NCBI RefSeq assembly: GCF_005116465.1
Contig: NZ_SWBM01000001.1
Location: 1,550,001 to 1,614,000 of the forward strand
Origin: Robertmurraya kyonggiensis
Lineage (GTDB): Bacteria > Bacillota > Bacilli > Bacillales > Cytobacillaceae
Length of the DNA: 64,000 bases
Direction of reading: 5' to 3'
Shown: piece by piece, positions 59,809-64,000 of the stretch
Position numbering within the stretch: position 1 is the first letter of the stretch
Layout of the letters: the number at the start of each line of letters is the position of its first letter
Notes under the pieces: model-generated
The model's input: only the letters and a program-made list of their open reading frames with translations
Told to the model about the DNA's origin: nothing
The model's database searches: none
Position numbers and translations under genes: made by a program

Positions 59809-61926
59809 TTAATTAGAATTGATTTCTGTGAGCTTCTCATCTTCTCTTCTCTTTTTCAAGTTAAAATACGCATCTAGCGAATCCCTACTAATTTTCAAGT
59901 TTGTAGAAGGGTATCCACTACTTCCAGTGTATGCATACGGAACAATGACAGCTATTGCTACCTCCGGATTGTTATATGGTGCATAGCCAACAAAACTTAG
60001 GTTAATGACAGAAGGCGGCGCATCGTAATTTTTCCGTTCTGGTCCATCGTAAAATGCTTGAGCTGTCCCTGTCTTTCCTGCTGGCAGATAATCAATTGTC
60101 ATATTGGTAAAAGCACTTCTTGCAGTACCGGATGTTACGACTTCTCGAAAACCTTTCTGCACAGTTTCCATCCAACCTGGATCTAAATCTAGACGATTTA
60201 ATATTTTCGGTTGAATTTCTTCGAACACTGGTCCTAATTTTTCATTTTCCATAATTGGTTCGCGAATCTCTTTAACTAAATGAGCTTGAATTCGATTTCC
60301 ACCATTAGCAATGGTCGATGCATATTGAGCAAGCTGCATTGGTGTATACGTATCATATTGACCAATAGATAAATCGAGTATAAAACCTGGTTTAGATGAC
60401 TCTCCTTTAAAACCAATCTGCTCGCTTGGTAAATCAATTCCTGTTCTGGTTCCTAATCCAAATTGACTAAAAGAATCTCTAAACGTATCATACGCTTTAA
60501 GATTAAGATTCAATGGCTTGTCGTATTCATATCTTCCCCCACCTATTCGAATCGCTGTCTCAAACATGTAGACGTTCGATGATAGACGAAGTGCGCCAAC
60601 CGGATTTAAGGTACCAAGATTATTACTATAAGAACCTTTTAATGGTGTATCCTTAATTTTCAACGGTCGATCAAGGAAATAGGTGTTTGGTGTGATCGCC
60701 CCCGTTTGAAATCCCGTTAAAATCGTGGCACCTTTTACAGAGGACCCTACATTATAGGAAGTATTGATCGTTCCTGCAGCAAAATCTCTCATTTCCATTT
60801 GTCCTGTCTTTTCGTTACGTGCATATTGCTTCCCCGCCATCGTCAACACTTCCCCAGTACGCGGATCCATAAGAACAGCAAATGCTCGGTCTAAAAAGCC
60901 TGTATTAGGAATCTTTTTAGCGTCTAGTAAATGTTTCTCGATAATTTCCTCCACTGCAAGCTGAAGTTCCATGTCAATCGTTAAGACAAGATCCTTTCCT
61001 CTTTGACCTTCTGAAACAACTTCGGTGCTCACAATATTTCCTGCTTTATCGGTGACATTTTTTTCTTTCGCTTTTTGGCCATGAAGAACATCCTCATACT
61101 GCGCTTCTAAATAGCTTGTTCCTACTCGATCATTACGGTTATAATCTCTCGCCAAATAGTAATCAAGCTTTTCTTTTGGAATCCCCTCATTCGTATCCGT
61201 TACGTTGCCAAGAATCGTTTGGAGTGTGTTGCCAAAGGCATATTTTCTGTCCCAATCGGTGGTTGTATCTACTCCTGGCATATATTGAAGATTTTCACTG
61301 ACCGATGCAAACTCTTCATCAGTAACGCCTTCATTTTTGACAATTTGCGGAGTCAGCGCATAGCCGCTATTAAAAGCTACATAAATAGCTAATATCTCTA
61401 AATCTTCTTCTGTTAATTCCTGAAGCTCCTCTTTAGTTATGCGTTCAAGTGTTAAATCATAGATTTCTTTATCTAATTCTTTTCCCTCAAGCTTATCACC
61501 AAGCTGATCTCTTTCTTCTTTACTAACCTTCGCTTTGGCAAGTTTAGGGTTTTCTTTTATCCAATAATCCTGCTTATCTCTCTCTTGAACCTTGTTTGGC
61601 TGAAGCTCTATTAATTGAGCAAGTCTTTCGGCAACTTCAAACATTTCCTTTTGACTAGCCCCATAATTAGTATATGTAATGGCATTTTTAGGTGTATTGT
61701 CTACAATGACATTGGCATTCCGATCAAACATTCTTCCGCGGGGAACCGAATGACTAATAATGATGTCCTCTGTTTTTTCAATCTCCCTTTTATAATCCTC
61801 ACCGTGCACAATTTGCACAATCCCTAATCTTAAGACAAGCAAGGAAAACATTAGGAAAACTGCAAAAAATATAATATTTACACGAAAAGGCACATGTGTT
61901 TTCTTCTTTTTCTTGTCTCGCTGCAC
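59809..61926 (-). CDS. Class B penicillin-binding protein 2 (PbpA/PbpH-like transpeptidase)
   Basis: A 705-residue cell-wall transpeptidase of the rod-shape (PBP2/MrdA) type. One membrane helix at about 15-36; dimerisation domain from VPRGRMFDRN to about 300; transpeptidase domain from about 330. Active-site triads: serine in GSSVKG near 395, SSN near 449, and KTG in AGKTGTAQ near 617. It cross-links peptidoglycan in lateral-wall growth, as B. subtilis PbpA and PbpH do. GTG 61926 has AAAGGGGAAG upstream. It is monocistronic, divergent from pxpB. Confidence 0.93.
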   Translation of the reverse strand: MQRDKKKKKTHVPFRVNIIFFAVFLMFSLLVLRLGIVQIVHGEDYKREIEKTEDIIISHSVPRGRMFDRNANVIVDNTPKNAITYTNYGASQKEMFEVAERLAQLIELQPNKVQERDKQDYWIKENPKLAKAKVSKEERDQLGDKLEGKELDKEIYDLTLERITKEELQELTEEDLEILAIYVAFNSGYALTPQIVKNEGVTDEEFASVSENLQYMPGVDTTTDWDRKYAFGNTLQTILGNVTDTNEGIPKEKLDYYLARDYNRNDRVGTSYLEAQYEDVLHGQKAKEKNVTDKAGNIVSTEVVSEGQRGKDLVLTIDMELQLAVEEIIEKHLLDAKKIPNTGFLDRAFAVLMDPRTGEVLTMAGKQYARNEKTGQMEMRDFAAGTINTSYNVGSSVKGATILTGFQTGAITPNTYFLDRPLKIKDTPLKGSYSNNLGTLNPVGALRLSSNVYMFETAIRIGGGRYEYDKPLNLNLKAYDTFRDSFSQFGLGTRTGIDLPSEQIGFKGESSKPGFILDLSIGQYDTYTPMQLAQYASTIANGGNRIQAHLVKEIREPIMENEKLGPVFEEIQPKILNRLDLDPGWMETVQKGFREVVTSGTARSAFTNMTIDYLPAGKTGTAQAFYDGPERKNYDAPPSVINLSFVGYAPYNNPEVAIAVIVPYAYTGSSGYPSTNLKISRDSLDAYFNLKKRREDEKLTEINSN

Positions 61927-62071
61927 GCTTCACTTCCCCTTTCCAAACGAAATGCTCTATTACTATTAGACCATATATATCTGGAAAAAGTTTCTTTTTT
62001 TTCTTAAAAAATATGAAAATTCTCAATTTCATAATATAATAATTTTTACAAAGATATAAAGGGGTTCTAAC

Positions 62072-62758
62072 ATGGATTTACAATTTTATCCTTTAGGAGA
62101 TCAAGCCGTGATTTTGGAGTTAGGGAAAATCATTAATCCAACCATCCACAAGCATGTTCAGCTCGTTTCAAAATATTTAGAAGAATATCCTCCCGATTGG
62201 ATAATTGAATTTACCCCTGCTTTCACAACTGTAACCGTCTTTTACAATCCGACCGTTCTTTTTTACGAAGAGGTATGTCAGGAATTATCTCACCTGCTTT
62301 CAAATATAAGCTGGGACGAACGTGAGAAATATAGAATAATTGAAATACCTGTCTGCTACGGTGGAGAGTTTGGACCAGATCTTATTAATGTGGCAAAAAT
62401 AAATAATTTAACTATAGATGAAGTTATCCATATTCATACCTCACGTGAATATATCGTCTACATGATTGGTTTTGCTCCTGGCTTTCCTTATCTAGGTGGA
62501 ATGTCCGAAAAAATCGCTGCACCACGAAAGGAAACTCCGAGACTGAAAATCCCTGCACGCTCAGTTGGGATTGCTGGAATGCAAACGGGAATCTATCCAA
62601 TTGAAACGCCTGGTGGTTGGCAAATAATCGGTCGGACACCTGTAGATCTTTTTCTACCTAGTAACGAAGTGCCAAGTTTATTAAGAGCTGGAGATAGGGT
62701 CCGCTTTACTCCAATCAGCCTGGAGCAATACAAAGAAATGGAGCAAACGCGATCATGA
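62072..62758 (+). CDS. pxpB: 5-oxoprolinase subunit B (KipI family)
   Basis: A 228-residue subunit of the ATP-dependent PxpABC 5-oxoprolinase, earlier called KipI in B. subtilis. Family segments: PLGDQAVILELG at the start, PVCYGGEFGPDL, MIGFAPGFPYLGG, and RKETPRLKIPARSVGIAG with ETPGGWQIIGRTP. With PxpC it probably phosphorylates 5-oxoproline for hydrolysis to glutamate. AAAGGGG precedes ATG 62072. The stop codon overlaps the pxpC start. Confidence 0.94.
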   Translation: MDLQFYPLGDQAVILELGKIINPTIHKHVQLVSKYLEEYPPDWIIEFTPAFTTVTVFYNPTVLFYEEVCQELSHLLSNISWDEREKYRIIEIPVCYGGEFGPDLINVAKINNLTIDEVIHIHTSREYIVYMIGFAPGFPYLGGMSEKIAAPRKETPRLKIPARSVGIAGMQTGIYPIETPGGWQIIGRTPVDLFLPSNEVPSLLRAGDRVRFTPISLEQYKEMEQTRS

Positions 62759-63726
62759 TGACGATTATTAAACCGGGCCTTTTTTCAACGATTCAGGATT
62801 TAGGCAGATATGGCTATCAAAAGTATGGTGTAGTCGTTAGTGGGGCAATGGATTCTCTTTCTTTTCGGATTGCCAATCTATTAGTTGGGAATGAGGAAAA
62901 TACACCTGTCATCGAAATGACAATAGTGGGTCCCTCTATTCAGTTTCATAAAGACAGCCTTATTGCGATATGTGGGGGAGACTTATCCCCATCAATAGAT
63001 GGTTTGCCGGTCTCAATGGGTCGTCCTATTTTTGTTAAAAAAGATAGTACACTGCAATTCGGAAAATGTAAAAATGGCGCTCGTGCTTATTTGGCAGTTT
63101 CTGGTGGTATAGTCACCCCATTTGTAATGGGAAGTGCCTCCACTTATGTGAGAGGACAATTGGGAGGGGTGATGGGACGTGTTCTACAGTCAGGAGACCA
63201 GCTCACAATTGGCTACTTAAATGAGCTGTCTAAAAAGATACGAGAATATGTACATACCAAGGCGTCTGAAAATTGGTTCGTACCCTTTCTAAAAACGATA
63301 CACCCCATCGTTCGTTTGCTACAAGGGCGTGAGTTTGATTTATTCACAGATGCAAGTAAAAGCCTTCTAATCAATGAACCCTTCACTATTACAGCAGAAG
63401 CGGACAGAATGGGCTATCGTTTAAGTGGACCGAAGTTGATGCAAAAAGAGCATACGGAAATGCTTTCTGCGGCTGTAACGATTGGTACTATCCAAGTAAC
63501 ACCCGATGGTTCCCCGATTATTCTTTTAGCAGACCGACAAACAACGGGAGGATACCCAAAGATCGCTCAAGTTATCTCCATAGATTTACCGCTCCTTGCG
63601 CAAATGAAACCTATGGACCAAGTTCGTTTTCAAATGATTACACTTGAAGAAGCACAAGTCCTTTTTAGGAAAACCGAAAAATACATAGCAACCATTAAGC
63701 GAGCGATTGAACTCAAATTTAGATAG
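62755..63726 (+). CDS. pxpC: 5-oxoprolinase subunit C (KipA family)
   Basis: A 323-residue biotin-dependent-carboxylase-like domain protein (KipA/YcsJ). Characteristic pieces: [46 protein letters not shown], and [12 protein letters not shown] followed by [12 protein letters not shown]. It forms the active complex with PxpB. Its ATG overlaps the pxpB stop codon by four bases, so translation is coupled. Confidence 0.94.
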   Translation: MMTIIKPGLFSTIQDLGRYGYQKYGVVVSGAMDSLSFRIANLLVGNEENTPVIEMTIVGPSIQFHKDSLIAICGGDLSPSIDGLPVSMGRPIFVKKDSTLQFGKCKNGARAYLAVSGGIVTPFVMGSASTYVRGQLGGVMGRVLQSGDQLTIGYLNELSKKIREYVHTKASENWFVPFLKTIHPIVRLLQGREFDLFTDASKSLLINEPFTITAEADRMGYRLSGPKLMQKEHTEMLSAAVTIGTIQVTPDGSPIILLADRQTTGGYPKIAQVISIDLPLLAQMKPMDQVRFQMITLEEAQVLFRKTEKYIATIKRAIELKFR

Positions 63727-63737
63727 GAGTAATTCAT

Positions 63738-64000
63738 ATGCATGTTATAGATTTAAATTGTGATATGGGAGAGAGTTTTGGCCGATACACGCTTGGGTAT
63801 GACGAAGAATTAATGAACTACGCGACAAGTATCAATATTGCCTGTGGATTTCATGCTGGAGACCCTCATACAATGAGAAAAACGGTACAGCTTGCTCTCG
63901 AAAAAGGCATCGCGATTGGAGCACATCCTGGATTGCCTGATCTAAATGGTTTTGGAAGAAGAGAAATGAACATCTCTCCACAAGAAGCTTATGATCTTGT
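63738..64000 (+). CDS. pxpA: 5-oxoprolinase subunit A, N-terminal part (cut by window edge)
   Basis: The first 87 residues of a LamB/YcsF family protein: [36 protein letters not shown] and [19 protein letters not shown], with the expected metal-binding Asp and His residues. It is the hydrolytic subunit of PxpABC. AGGAG is eight bases before ATG 63738 and the gene is 11 bases after pxpC, so order pxpB-pxpC-pxpA is one operon. The rest lies beyond the window. Confidence 0.95.
   Translation, partial: MHVIDLNCDMGESFGRYTLGYDEELMNYATSINIACGFHAGDPHTMRKTVQLALEKGIAIGAHPGLPDLNGFGRREMNISPQEAYDL

Noticed and set aside
1-64000. tRNA, rRNA, CRISPR arrays, insertion sequences or prophage genes
   Set aside because: None seen on either strand; no transposase or integrase motifs and no regularly spaced direct repeats.

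Overview
The window is AT-rich DNA from a spore-forming member of the Bacillaceae. The evidence is a CwlJ cortex hydrolase, an alpha/beta-type SASP, Gram-positive ribosome binding sites ahead of nearly every gene, T-box and S-box leaders, a CIRCE element and cre-like sites. The genus is not resolved. I see no rRNA, tRNA, insertion sequence, prophage or CRISPR array. Both ends cut genes: an AMP-forming acyl-CoA ligase on the left and pxpA on the right.

Left part (1-18.3 kb): housekeeping and lipid genes. An acyl-CoA ligase with promoter and cre site lies next to a stand-alone leuA behind a complete T-box leader. Then come acetoacetyl-CoA synthetase, a chemoreceptor, an orphan 57-residue ORF, an SDR, a small FbpB-like protein, a luciferase-like oxidoreductase, a DUF3219 protein, an Na+/alanine symporter, a thioesterase, a TerD-zinc ribbon-TerB fusion, htpG behind a perfect CIRCE operator, an NRDE protein, and a ComEC-like metallo-beta-lactamase lipoprotein paired with DUF3006.

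Central part (18.3-40.2 kb): a large catabolic island for short hydroxy- and unsaturated dicarboxylic acids. A probable ten-gene minus-strand operon encodes HMG-CoA-lyase-like protein, enoyl-CoA hydratase, acyl-CoA dehydrogenase, MmgE/PrpD, a two-subunit class I fumarase/tartrate dehydratase/mesaconase, an MFS carrier, tartrate/malate-type dehydrogenase, a DASS carrier and D-tartrate dehydratase. Flanking units encode a TRAP importer with a CitE-like lyase, a class III CoA-transferase with a carboxymuconolactone-decarboxylase-like protein, RraA-like aldolase with an Ldh-type dehydrogenase and a second MmgE/PrpD, a hydroxyisobutyrate-dehydrogenase-family reductase and an FCD-type GntR regulator. 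A 13-bp inverted repeat (GTAT-N5-ATAC, spacer CCARN) recurs six times at the promoters of these units and not in other intergenic regions that I read. I infer that it is the operator of the local GntR protein. CoA-transferase, hydratase and CitE-like lyase would be enough to convert itaconate or citramalate to pyruvate and acetyl-CoA. The tartrate-type enzymes would feed oxaloacetate or glycerate.

Right part (40.8-64 kb): a methionine unit (SAM-I riboswitch, metNIQ, HcxA-like dehydrogenase, then mtnU and mtnE), an UMF1-type MFS protein, a phosphodiesterase, cwlJ, an aminotransferase, a MarR-MMPL efflux pair, a MATE pump, aroK-pssA, a ZIP transporter, a SASP, a class B PBP2 and the start of pxpBCA for 5-oxoproline hydrolysis. 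Most units end in clear Rho-independent terminators, so the operon layout can be read with fair confidence.
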